A DNA stretch of 64,000 bases from Pterois miles. Its lineage: Eukaryota > Chordata > Actinopteri > Perciformes > Scorpaenidae. Location: positions 744,001-808,000 of the forward strand of contig CAMQGK010000327.1 of NCBI GenBank assembly GCA_947000775.1. Direction: 5' to 3'. Shown here one piece after another: positions 45,690 through 56,944 of this stretch. Positions within the stretch are counted from its first letter, which is position 1, and each line of letters opens with the position of its first letter. The position numbers and the translations under genes are program-made. The notes under the pieces were generated by a model that was given only the letters and a program-made list of their open reading frames with translations, was not told where the DNA came from and did not search any database.

Positions 45690-45960
45690 CTTCAGTTGTC
45701 AGATTTTGCCAAATCTAGCCTCCTAAAAATGACTCTCCCATACAACGACACCACATTGTGAATTTTGTTTCCTGAATTCCTGACAAATATGTTTGCAGTG
45801 ATAGTCTGTGGAAGTCCACATAGGGAGGTCGGGGTTGTGGATGGGTCACCAATCACCAGACTTTCGTTGTTGTGCCCCATGTGAAACTAAAAGTCACTGT
45901 TCACTTATTTTAATCATGATGTTTTTATTTGTTTGGGGTTTTTTTTGTTGACTCAACTTA
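45690..45960 (+). repeat. Dispersed repeat (family of 9215 and 20155), copy 4
   Basis: Shares 'tagggaggtcgggg', 'gatgggtca', 'cagactttcg' and 'ccccatgtgaaac' with 20155-20380 and with the reverse of 9310-9390. Confidence 0.45.
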
Positions 45961-46082
45961 ACAAAATAGTGTTGCAGTGTTTTGTTTCCATTTACGTTCA
46001 TCACATTTAAAACTGTTTAAAACTGCGACCCTAATCTGTGACAAAACACATTTCCCTTGAAACATAAGAATGCAGTTTAGTT

Positions 46083-46330
46083 TGGGGCTGTAGCTCGGTG
46101 GGTGGAGCGGGTCGTCCTTTAATCAAAGTGTTAGTGGTTCAGTCCCCAGCTCTTCGTGTTTACATGTCAAAGTGTCCTTGAGCGACACACTGAGCCCCTA
46201 GTTGCTCCCTGGGTTGCTTTACAGCAGCTCATCACTCTGCAGATGTGTAGGACGGGTTAAATGTAGAGGTCACATTTCATGTATGTACCACTGTGTATAT
46301 GATGATTGAAATAAAGTTCACGTTTTTTAA
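46083..46330 (+). mobile_element. tRNA-derived SINE, second family
   Basis: The head 'ggggctgtagctcggtgggt' carries a box A-like TAGCTCGGTGGG, and GTGGTTCAGTCCCC is box B-like, spaced as in a tRNA. The body 'aagtgtccttgagcgacaca' + 'ctgagcccctagttgctccc' is the signature of a common teleost SINE. The tail is 'gaaataaagttcacg'. It is not a functional tRNA gene, since the acceptor and anticodon arms do not form. No target duplication was found. Confidence 0.8.
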
Positions 46331-46414
46331 TTCTGTAGGAGACAGAGATGTCAGATCAAGTAGGGATCCTCATCCAAGCAGTTGCTATTAGTTTTACTGC
46401 CGTGGTTGCATTTC

Positions 46415-46684
46415 GGTAGAGAGCCAGCAATACATAACGTCACCATTTCTGACGGATGTCATCACAAAATGTAAACCCTTCTTTTACTTTTCTTTTTTTG
46501 AGTTTTGTACATATAAAAAATGAATTGAATATTAAAATACGTTAATATTTTTTGACAACTAATCCTTAAATTTGGTGTGCTTTCCGTCACGCATTTGTCT
46601 CATTTATTACGCACATACAGCGGGTCACATTTTCTGACAACAGCCACTGGAAATGGTGACGTCATGTGCTGCTGGCTCTCCGTG
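46415..46684. repeat. Inverted repeat (arms about 63 bp)
   Basis: The left arm at 46415-46477 ('gagagccagcaatacataac', 'gtcaccattt', 'acaaaatgtaaaccc') pairs with 46622-46684 ('gggtcacatttt', 'aaatggtgac', 'gtcatgtgctgctggctctc'), with scattered mismatches, around a 144-bp AT-rich spacer. It could be a foldback transposon, but no flanking duplication was identified. Confidence 0.6.
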
Positions 46685-47155
46685 GTCCCAGATATTATCG
46701 GTCACAGGTTTTGATGTAACACCGGCAACAAATCTCTGCGTCGAGATCTATCCCCCCGCCACAAATCTGCAAGGAAACAGTGTCCGGGGCAACACTAAAG
46801 AGGAAATATTGCACTAAAAAGATTAACTTTGGGAGATGCACACTCTGAATGCTGAAGCATCATATTATCTTTAGCTGGACTTTAGGGATCGCCTCACAGC
46901 CAGCGCTGACAGGAGGAATGATTTTAAGATCGACTTATTCGAACGTGTCCTTAACCACAAATACGTACACGCGGATACATGTCACTGTGTGTACAACGAA
47001 CCATGCACAGACATGCACACCCCATCACAGAGTCAGACAGGCGTGAATGAACTAATTAAACACCACTCTCTTTCTCTGACTCCTGCAAGTCCATAAAACA
47101 GTGAATAATCGAGCTGACATACCTACAGTGTATTAACATACTGCAGCTTTAATAT
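46685..47155. other. Non-coding stretch, nothing assigned
   Basis: No recognised repeat or coding signal. Confidence 0.35.
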
Positions 47156-48580
47156 GCAGAGAGAGAAAACAGAGTAGAAAGGAGGACGGAGGGGGAGACA
47201 GAGGGAGAGGAGGGGGGGGAGATGAAAAAAAATGAAGCAAGAGTGGAATGGGAGCAGATGAGAGGGAGAGAATGGAAAGCAGAAAGAAAGTGGGAGAGAG
47301 TGATAGGGAGGCACTGGAGCAAATCAAAGTAAAATTAAGTGCATTTACATATTTAGATGAGCGCTTCTAGTCAGCCTGTCTAATTATTTCATCTCCATTT
47401 TTCATTTGCACGCTGTTCAATCCAAAAGCAGCAGGCCATGAGGAAAGTTTCTCCCTCTCTCCTTCCCCGCCATTACTTTATCACATTCACACTTGTCCCC
47501 CCTCTCACTCTCTCGGACTCTCCACCCCTCGCAGCAGCCTTTCGTTATCCGGGTCATTACCATACGCTTTTTGTCCGTTCACACTTGTTCTCCCTATCTC
47601 CCACACGCCCCCTGCTCCTGCCGTCTCTCGCCATGTTTTATGCATATGAAGACACTGCCCCACATGTGTCCGGAAATGTGTGTGTGTCTGCAGAGGTTCA
47701 CTGCTTAATGCCCTTTCTACCACCATGTTTTATGCATTGTGTTGTCCTGGCAAAGATAAGTATGTGTATGTCAGTGTCCAGTATACTGTATGTGTGTGCG
47801 TGTGCACTCACCCACTATTAAACCTTTCAAATTAGCATGAACCATGTCAGGAGCAGCCAAGCCACGTTAACCTTCTATCACTGATTTTCCCCTTTTCTTT
47901 ATGCCTTTCTTCACACTCCATAAATCTGTCTTTCTCCTCGCTCCTCTCACAGTCTTTTCTCTCGCCTCACCTCTCTCTGCCTCGCTGCTGCTCATCACTT
48001 TGTTTGCATCTTCTTTCTCTCTACATTACTTCCCCTTTGCTCCTATAAATGTCTCCCTGCATCTGTACACCCACACTCAATCTATTAGTGTGTGTGCATG
48101 TGTGTGACAGCGCATCCTTGCTTTGAGGATGTGTGTTTCTGGTTAATGTGAGCCTACATGAGTAGGTGCGTTTACGCCGACTCGTGTGCGGCAGCCGGTG
48201 TGTGTTTTTCTCCGAGTGCTGTGTCTGTGTTGCACGTATGTGCGTGTGCGAGTGTGTCTGCTGGCATAAAAGGTTGTTATGTGCTTTAGGTGTTAATTGG
48301 TTGAGGAGCTTCGTTAATATTCTCCTTGCGAGCCCGCTCGTCAGGAACAGAGCCGGCAAACTGATGAGTGTGTGATTTTCCTCCAGAGAGGGAGAAAGAA
48401 AGAGGAAAAAGAGTAACAAGAGTGACTTTAGTGCAAAGACCCTCTGTAAGGTCAGAGTGAGGGAAGAGCAAGAAAAGGATGGGGGGGGCAACAGAGGAGG
48501 AGAGAGGGCAAGCGAGGAGAGAGACGGATGAGCAGGGAGGGGTCAGGAGATGGAGGGAGGGAGGGAGGGGAAAGAGAGAG
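47156..48580. other. Alternating polypurine and polypyrimidine tracts
   Basis: Purine-rich 47156-47310, then a repeat-free gap 47330-47430 with 'ttaagtgcatttacatattt', then CT-rich 47440-48060, then purine-rich 48360-48580. All open frames here follow the base bias. Confidence 0.5.
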
Positions 48581-50560
48581 AGATGTGATAAAAAGCCATA
48601 AAGGGTCCCATTGAGGCACTGGGTGAAAGGAAAGATTATATCATGCGAGAGGGAAATTATCCCTTTGTTAGGCGTTTGTGAATTGACAGAATGGGGGTGA
48701 GGCGGTCTGGCGGGTGCCCCCCGGCGGGGTGGCACATAGCCGCTCAATTTCTAGGCACCCACACTATGCCACAACACAGCGTGGCTGACCTGGTCCAGAC
48801 CCCGCTTCCAGCTACGCCGAAACGTACAAACCATCCTCCTGCAGCGCGCACACAAATAAAACATCAGAAACTGCGGCCTTGACAGATTCATACGCACATC
48901 AATAACACGTCACACACATAATACCTGGAAAGTAAAGAGGCGAGATAGTGAACCAGTGCATGCACATATAGGCACAGTGACAACCTATCTGTCACACCTA
49001 TCTGTCACACACACACATCGGAGACCAGAGGAGCTTTTCAACATGTGCAGCACGCAAACGTTCAGGAAAAACAAAGAGGGGAGACTGACACCCGCACTGC
49101 AAGCAGAGAACACAGCGAGCAGGGAGTCACTGGGAGGTATGATGCCACACGGATAATGAGTGTTAGTCCCAGCAGGTAGCTGTGTAGCATGTGGCTCGCA
49201 GAGCACACAGAAACACTCGTTAGGAAGCTCCAACGGTACATTCTCAACCTGGCAGGTAACACTGTTTGCATTTATCTTCCTGAATAAGGGATGACGGAGC
49301 TTAGCGCTCTGTTGCATCCCAATGGGGAGGGGGCTTGCATGGTCCTGCATAAAGTAATATGCCTGTAATGCCTTCTCATACTTAAAGCGGGTCTTTCTAT
49401 GAATGCATGTATGGGAGCAGCAAGGGCCAAGAGCGCATTTACATGTCATGTCTGCATTCAAAAGCTTCTATATACTTAAATGCGTCGTATCCTGCAGGTC
49501 TTTTTATCAGAGCAAATGAGAGGCCCTGCAGTTACCTTGAATCCCGCTGCACCTGTCTTGACTGCCAGTGTTACAGATACCATTCACATTATCTTTAACT
49601 GTTGCCTTTACTATAACATTTTTGCCTTTTCTATTTCAATAACTCTTAAAGGTGCTATTCAACACACTGATAACATTCAACCATTAGTTGTTGCATTCTC
49701 CCTCCCTCGTTCCATTGCATTTATTTCACAAAAGTAGTTGCCAGATGTTATCTCAGCCATTTTTCTGTTTTTTTCAAGACTGACTGGCGACCCAGAGACA
49801 CCACATGATACCAGCGTCATTATACCATCGGCTCACAAGCCTTGTTAGAAGCGGGAACCAAACGTCAGATATCTCCCACAGAGATAAACAAAACATTCAT
49901 TTTGGACGTGCCAGAATTTTTTAAATGATGAAAAGCCGTATTTTTATTCGGCACCTTTCTAAAGGCTCTGCGGATGTATTAACTTCAAAAAATATTCATC
50001 TACGTAATCAATAAGACCTTTAATAATGGACAAATAGACAGAGGCACCTCTTGTAGTTGGTATATTTATGATGGAGTCCTTTATTAAATACAAACTGTTG
50101 AGAGTATATGATTAGTATGTGCCTATCTGTAGCTCTGATAATACTATAGGTGCATATGTTTAATATATAATGTATTTTCTTATTAACATGTGAATGATTA
50201 TTTGAAACAGTTGTGGTATGCCACATATTGCACTGTGTGTGCAGTATGGGTATTTATTTATGGCGATGCTGCACTTATCAGAAGTCTTAACAGGAGCCTG
50301 GTGCTCGAAACATTGCAGCAATAAAAATCCTTCTCACAGGAGCGGTTTGGTGTGCGGTCCTATCTGTTTTAATTCTGCTAGATATTTCTTTGATCCAGCA
50401 CCCATCCTATCAGATGCTGGATGTGTGTCTTTCTTATCGTTTCTTATTAGAACAGGTAGTTAGGCATACAAAGCACGGGGCTTTGACACCGGAGATCAGG
50501 GTTTGTGCTCTGAAAAGATTTTGTTTGGCTCTGTGATACATAAATATTATATAAGAATAT
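48581..50560. other. Non-coding, single-copy-looking
   Basis: Positions 48590-48680 are repeat-free. 48690-49030 has CA-rich words. No transposon ends, RNA genes or splice-flanked frames recognised. Confidence 0.35.
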
Positions 50561-52740
50561 AAATCTGATCCTTTGCTTGAATAAAAAGAAGCTTGTTTGT
50601 GCCAAGTTGGTTAATTTCATCTCCTTTTGAGAGCACTTTGCAGGAGTCTCTTTTTTTAGTGTTTTTGACCTGATAGCCTTAAAGCTTTTGTCCGACACTT
50701 ACGACAAAGATTCCTCAGAAATTTCTTGTGGAGACAAATTGCGACTCTGGCTCAGATTCATGTCTGGCCCCAAGAGTAGTTTTCAGGATGAAAGCACGTG
50801 AGAAAGGTTCTGAGTCCTGTGTTTGTTAAGTAACTGCTCGATCTGATTAAGCGAATTCAGCACGGCAAATTAAACGAAGAGGATTCCTATTGAAGTAGCG
50901 AGCTTCAGCTACACTAGCACCATCCATAGCGTTCTCCGTCCTCAGTTCTCGCAGTCTGTCACTTGAGAGGGTTTTGTTCTAAAATGTATGCTCAGTTTTT
51001 TGCTAGAATGAGCTAAAATTGTCCCCTTTAATGCACGGTCGACACATGGTAAACCACATATTGGGATGAGGCTAATAATAGGAGGTCTACAATGGATACC
51101 ACAGCGCCTTTATTGTCTCTCCTTCCGCCCTGTAAAACCAGTGCCAAGTCTTTTGTCTGCCAGAAAGTGAGTTTAATCTCCTGGTTTACTGAAGGTGAGA
51201 CAAAGTAGGAGTATATGAAAAAACACGCTGTCTGCTCATGCATTCACATCCAAAAACATGTGATTCCAGACAGCCAGCCATTTCACTAATACTAATATCT
51301 GATTTGTATTCTTGTTAGGCTGTCATGATGCGAGCCATATCGACTTGTATTTATTTGCCAGGCTCTGCTGTCAACAGACTGGGAAAAAAAAGAAAGAAAG
51401 TCAACTTTGTAATCCTAAATTGTGTGAAGGAAGACGGGAGGTGTCACTCGAAATGTACCCAAATGATTTGGGCTGTATCGATCCCCTGCATCCAGGAGCA
51501 CGAGGTGAGCGGGAAGTAGCCTGAGCCATGCCTCTAGAAAATGCAGCCACCGATAGTGTCCAATAGATCGAGGAGCTGTGACTTTTCTAATTAGAGAGTT
51601 CAGAGCAAAACCAGTTGGATTAGCTAGCGCATGTCTCTAGGCTGGCTATTAACACCGAGTCAGACAAACAAGAAATCAGGAAGAGGAGAAGCAGAGCAGA
51701 GGGCCGGGGAGGGGCTGAGCATGATGTGAATATACTTAGACCTGGGTCAAAATCGTTGTTTCCATAAGAAAAAAAAAAAACTGTTCTTATGGTGTTCTTC
51801 TCGTAATATTTAAAGATAGCATACAAGGAATCAAGCCCCTTGGTTTTGCAGTATCTTAGCTGTTTAGTATTTTGTGTACACTGGAGAGACTCCCAGAGGA
51901 GATTACTCAATCAGGACAGTTCAGATAATACTTTCCTGTGAGTGATTAAACTTTCTGCTAGTCTGGGACTTTGTGGCAGCTCCATAAAACAAACTTTATA
52001 TTTAAAAAAAGAAAACCTCTATTTGAATTGCACTCAGAATGTACTGTACATAATCTATATTGATGAATATCTATATGTATGAGTTCACATGCCTGCATTA
52101 ACCACACTAATACTTGGACTGCTCACTTGGTGCTGAAAATACCCTTGGGGAAATGTTCATTTGATTAATCTCTACCTTTCAGGAACACGTGCCCTCCTTC
52201 GCACTTTGCCAACTAATAAACCCTCAAGATACACGCCTACGCAGACACATATACATGTAACCCCCACAACACGAACACACACATTCTCCCAACCCACTCG
52301 CCCGCACAACCTCAAGGGACACATAAGAAATAAATTCGACACTTCCGCTTACCCAAGAAGCGCCTTAAGGACAAAGAGAAATTTAATCTTGGATAAGCCT
52401 GCCGATAGAATCTCTGCATTAGCCCTCTGCTGCTGGTTCACAGCTATCCCATCAACCCTTACCTCCCACACCTTGGCCCAATTCCCTCCCATCTCTTCTC
52501 CTGTACACTGTTTGTTATTTTTTTGTTTTTAAAAATTTTTCTCTCCTCTCCTCCCTTGAATCTCTCTGCCTGACTTGTTTTTACTTTCCTTTTCTCTCTA
52601 GTTGCAGTGTTTTCTTTACCTCACTCGTCTCCCACCGTGCACCGCCGTCGCCTTTTTCCACTCTCCCCAAACTGCCTCCATCTCTCCCATCTATTCCCAA
52701 TTGTGGCACAAGCTGTATATATCTATATTTCTCTACCTCT
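50561..52740. other. Non-coding, single-copy-looking; A run at 51.77 kb
   Basis: Short A run at 51768-51780, CA-scattered text at 52220-52300, CT-rich 52490-52620. Otherwise unassigned. The low simple-repeat density over 50560-51040 makes part of it a weak candidate for constrained sequence. Confidence 0.3.
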
Positions 52741-52960
52741 CCCATGTCGGGACGCTTTAATACCATTGGTATTAAACGCTGGCACGACCTCCTTGGCATA
52801 CTTAAGCAGGCAGGGATCCTTGTAAGGCTGTTTGAGTGCTTAATATTTTCAGCACGCCGCTGACTTAAGCCCCTTAAGTGCTTTGGCAACACTTATTCCA
52901 CGGTGGCACCAATGAAGCCCATTAAAAATTTGATTTGGATGAGAGAGAGAGAGAGGAAGG
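52741..52960. promoter_or_regulatory. Candidate regulatory segment with perfect palindrome
   Basis: TTTAATACCATTGGTATTAAA (52756-52776), 10-bp perfect arms around one base, sits in repeat-free sequence with several CTTAAG and TTAAG words (52799, 52864, 52873). The regulatory reading is inference from the palindrome and composition alone. Confidence 0.25.
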
Positions 52961-53139
52961 GAGGATAGGGGACACAATTTGCCATTACCTCCCTTCCTTC
53001 CGCACACACTGCGACAAAAACAAATACACCCATCAGGGGGTTACCCACATAGGGACTGAGACACACAAATACACACACACAATCACCAGTAGTGCAATGT
53101 TTGCGATGTGTTCTTCTTTTTCATCTGTAATTATGTCCT

Positions 53140-53222
53140 TTGTCACTCTATAAAGCACTTAGTGATGACCCTATTTTGTTAAAAGCACTTGATAAATAAA
53201 TGTGATTTTATTTGACTTGATA
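53140..53222 (+). mobile_element. LINE-type 3' tail fragment
   Basis: The text 'ctataaagcacttagtgatg' + 'accctattttgttaaaagca' and 'cttgataaataaatgtg' followed by 'ttgacttga' is the usual end of a teleost retroposon. No upstream coding remains. Confidence 0.55.
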
Positions 53223-56153
53223 ATAGGGAACAGCGTGTTTCAAATTGAATGCATAAAGATGTTTGTAAATACAGCGCGTGGCAGATTAGAGCCGATAGTT
53301 TATGATCAGTTGATTAAGAACAAGAAAAAGCGTCATTATAATAGCAAGACTGTTGCCTTTCACAGTTTACAGGACAATGAAAGTCATGCACGCAGCGTCT
53401 ACTGTAGTTAGCGTCTGCCATTGGCTTTGTGTTGCCGGGTTTATTGCCAATAGCAGTAATGTTAGGACACGTGGCAATGAGCGCGAACAAAGGAACTGCA
53501 TTATGCACAATGTGATGATGCAAAGTACACTGACAGGTTGGTCTCTGGCTGTTAGCAACTGTTTCATCAGCATAAAAATATGGAGCTGATGCCTTTTTAT
53601 TGAGCTTGTTTCACATCAGCATAACTCAGGCGTAGTCACATTCATATCTGCAATGTCCACATCCGCTTTGAATTACAAAACGCCACACATAAACATGTGC
53701 GCGGTTCTCGTCGGCAGACAGCCGTGCGCATCCCTGCAGCCGTAAAAACGGCCATTTAACATAAAGAAGCACTATGCTGCCTCTGTGTGTGCCTGCAAGG
53801 ATAAATTAATGGGTAGTAGATGGTGAAAGGGCCAAACAGACAGCCAAATGTACACTCTGCTTCAGTCAACACTGGACACATTCAGACACACACGCCCGCC
53901 ACTGTTTGTCGACCTGAAAGAGAACCATTGTCGCCGCGTCCATCCACACACGCACTCATCTCTAACCTTCACAAAATAGCATGCAAAGTATGCAGACACT
54001 GATCCCACACTGACACATTCTAAGCAAAGGGGAGGGTGGCAAGGGTTATATAAACAAGTGGAACACAGAAAACGGACAGACAGATGGATGTGGTCAACAA
54101 ACGACTGGGATTATAGCAGTTTTCATAGATGAACAGGAAAGAAGTGAAGCGAAGGAGGACAAACTTGTAGGAACTAACAAATGGATTGACTGGAGGACTG
54201 AAGGAAGAGAGAGGAAGAGGGCAGAACGGAAACACAATCTGAGGAGATCAATTTGTGAATAGACTTTTTTTTTTTTTTTATTTACAAGGCCCAAATCCTG
54301 CCAGACCGAGAGTTGCTGGTGCACACCAACGCAGACTCATTTTCCCAGCGTCAGCCAGTTGACCGGGGAAGTCGGCGCCCGTGGGGAAGATTGGCGATGA
54401 TCCGCTTTCGGCTTTGCCACAAGTGTCAGGGCCGACGCTGCTAGAGCTCATTGTGTGCACACAGAGAGAGAGCGAGAGAGCGGGCAGCGTGTAGTAATCT
54501 AAGGATGACACCCACACTTTATTCCATCAGATAGTGCTCAGCGAGGTGTGGGGTGCAGCTCATCACGCTTTGTCTCGTACACACATATTAAACACATAAA
54601 GCACACGAGAGCGACACACTCCCAGAGATTGACGATGCATCAGATCCTGACAATCAGCGGATCTTAAACACGGCATGACTTTCAGATCAGTGCGTATGAG
54701 TGAGTGTTTATCTGCAGGACGAGTTAGGCAGGTCGATGCTGTACGATTACACTGATAGCCCTGTGATTATTCTGAGGAGGCTAAAATTACCATGTAAAGA
54801 TCACTGTCCGTTTACACTACAGCGTATATATGATAGCGTATCGAAAGAGTTCCAGCAATCATGCAAATAATGGCAGACACCTTGCGAGAGTAACGTGCAA
54901 GTCTCTGGGGTAAAATAGCAGACTGAAAAGTATAATATCTGAAACTAAATTGTCTGACTGCAGTTTGCTCACCCTTCCTCACAGGTTGGCGATTCTACAC
55001 GGGGCAAGCACTTCCACTCTGTCTTTATAGGGCGGCACTCCAGCTCAATGGATTTTATTTAACCTTCGCTATCTCCAGATGAGTTGCAGTGAGATAGTCT
55101 CCGTCTCTCCGGAGGCCTGGCCAGTTTGGTTATAGCTCAAAGGAACATTGACTTCTGCCTGCCGATTTTGTTGGGTGAGAAGTGCAGAAAACCCTGTTTG
55201 ACTCATTAAAACACAATGTGTTGGAGAACACTGTTGCCCTAGATTTCTCCGTCCTCGAGGGCACTGCAATGTAGGTAGCTCTATTTCAAAACTTAGCGTT
55301 CAAGTCAACATCAGTAAAGATATATTTGCCTCACTTTGGAAGACAGCCTATATCCGACTGAAATATAGGATTATTGATGTTTTCCGATCCTCGGAGCGGT
55401 GTGGTTTGACCTACACGAGACAAGCAGTCTGTTGTTGTGGTTAATTGTGTGGCTGATTGTTGGGGCGCCTGGTGCTCCGAGCTAGCGTAGCTCCCAGTTT
55501 GACACTGCAGCGTACAGTCGGTGATGAGCTAATTAAGTTGTCCCTCATTTGGTTAATTGCACAGCTGCCGTTCCTGAATACCCTTGCTGGTAAAGAACAG
55601 AGTTGCAGGTCTGCTTCGGTCACTTTTGGTATTGGATTTTTGTGGTGTATTGATCTGAGAGTCTTGGGCTTTTTGTCTCGGGAGGCTCAGAGAACTGTGG
55701 TAGGAAATAGCTAGCCTTGCGGCGTTGGCTTTGTTGTCGTTTTGGTCAGATGGGACTGAGCTCCTGTACTGCTTTGTAGCAGCAAATCCTTTGCACCGTA
55801 TGGATTTAAGCCAATGCATGTCTTCTAAGCAGCACAAGGTGCTAAAGTCAACAGTGGAACTTTTCTGTTGCTCTGGGCTCATCCCTGTGTGCATTGTGAT
55901 ATAGCGTCTAAATCGCTAGCTCAGTTAGCACCCTGAGCTCTGGCCAAACGTCTGTGGATTGCGTGCGAGCGCCTGGCTACAGTTCACTTCTATGTGACTT
56001 AGCAGCTAAATATTTGCATGTGTTGTGATGCAGCATAACAGTCCTTTCTGTAAGTGCTGTCCTCAAACAAGAACTTCTGTCTGATTGCACTGAACTAAAG
56101 CTGAGCAGTTAGCGTGTGCACGTGTCTGCAGCACTGCAGTTGAGAACAAATCG
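53223..56153. other. Non-coding; upstream flank of the candidate exon
   Basis: T run at 54266-54279. Positions 54300-54520 are CpG-richer and contain a 79-codon minus-strand frame with no recognisable motif. Positions 55270-56150 are unique-looking, GC-balanced and without transposon ends, so they could include the promoter and leader of the frame at 56314. ATTTGCAT (56012-56019) is an octamer-type word. No TATA box at a convincing distance was identified. Confidence 0.35.
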
Positions 56154-56298
56154 AGTGTGTGTGTGCGTGTGTGTGTGTGCGTGTGTGTGTGTGTGTGTGG
56201 AGTAGTTTGTCTGTAGCAGTGCAGGCAGAGTTCACAGAGGAGCCATTGATCAAACGTGCACATCCACACACACACACACAGACACACACACACACACA
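56154..56298. repeat. Opposed (TG)n and (CA)n microsatellites
   Basis: TG with CG steps at 56154-56199 and CA at 56265-56298, in opposite senses 65 bp apart, so a transcript through them could fold back. Confidence 0.95.
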
Positions 56299-56313
56299 GC
56301 TTCTCAATACACA

Positions 56314-56410
56314 ATGAGGCCTGTCCAGAGCTCTGTCCTCTGCTGCCTCCTCCCTGCCCCCTTCTCTCTGGCCCTGCGCAGCCTGGTCCTGGTCCTGGTC
56401 TGCATCACTC
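56314..56410 (+). CDS. Candidate first coding exon with signal peptide (unidentified gene)
   Basis: A start codon at 56314, with A at -3, opens 32 codons of a strongly hydrophobic N-terminus. It begins MRPVQSSVLCCLLPAP and ends with the run SLVLVLVCIT. The frame then meets a C-GTAAGT donor (GT at 56411-56412) in phase 1, the usual phase for a signal-peptide exon of a secreted or cell-surface protein. Downstream of that GTAAGT the frame runs into a (CA)n tract, so reading through is unlikely. The leader contains opposed TG/CA tracts, which is odd but not disqualifying. The product is not recognised: the exon is too short and signal peptides evolve too fast to name a gene. No second exon was found in the remaining 7.6 kb, so the next exon would be outside or the call is wrong. 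The alternative is a chance Leu/Val/Cys-rich frame. Confidence 0.35.
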
Positions 56411-56440
56411 GTAAGTCATGCACGCATCAACACCCACATG

Positions 56441-56445
<5 letters not shown>

Positions 56446-56502
<57 letters not shown>
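56446..56502. repeat. (CA)n microsatellite
   Basis: Near-uninterrupted CA over 57 bp, starting 35 bp after the putative donor site. Confidence 0.96.
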
Positions 56503-56509
<7 letters not shown>

Positions 56510-56649
56510 CAGAGTAAATGAGACGTGCAATATGGATTCTAGAGGGAAACTCAGGTGTTATAAGTCACAAAAACAAGCACATAATGTTCACATGTACGCA
56601 CTCATTTCGTATTACAACTTGCAACCAGATCCTTGTTCTTTTAATTTAT

Positions 56650-56932
56650 TACACACCTTTGTTGAATACTCAGTTCTGATTGGTCAATCACAGCGTTCTA
56701 TGTTCTGTTATTTCTTTATAGCAGACTGTTGTTATGTGTAACAGACCGCTGCTATGGGTGCAGTTCTGACAACGGACTGAAATTATTGATTTCCTGAGTA
56801 TGTACCGTTGTAATAAGTTGGATAATGTACAGCAAGCCTGTCATCATTGTGGGTCGGGGTGTGGCATCACCATGTTTGGCTTTATTTCACAATGACCTGC
56901 TCACTGTACCTTATCGCTTGCTTAAACTCCCT
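56650..56932. mobile_element. Foldback element, copy 2 (inverted relative to 12.05 kb)
   Basis: The order is reversed compared with 12044-12345: 'gaatactcagttctgattgg', 'taacagaccgctgctatggg', then the hairpin formed by 'gataatgtacagcaagcc' (56820 onward) and 'cactgtaccttatc' (56914 onward). The hairpin loop differs in sequence. It lies directly before the next hAT-like element. Confidence 0.55.
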
Positions 56933-56944
56933 GCAGATTGTATT

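Noticed and set aside
54278..54517. A 79-codon minus-strand frame in CpG-richer DNA
   Set aside because: No recognisable domain or splice structure; kept only as part of the upstream flank of the candidate exon.
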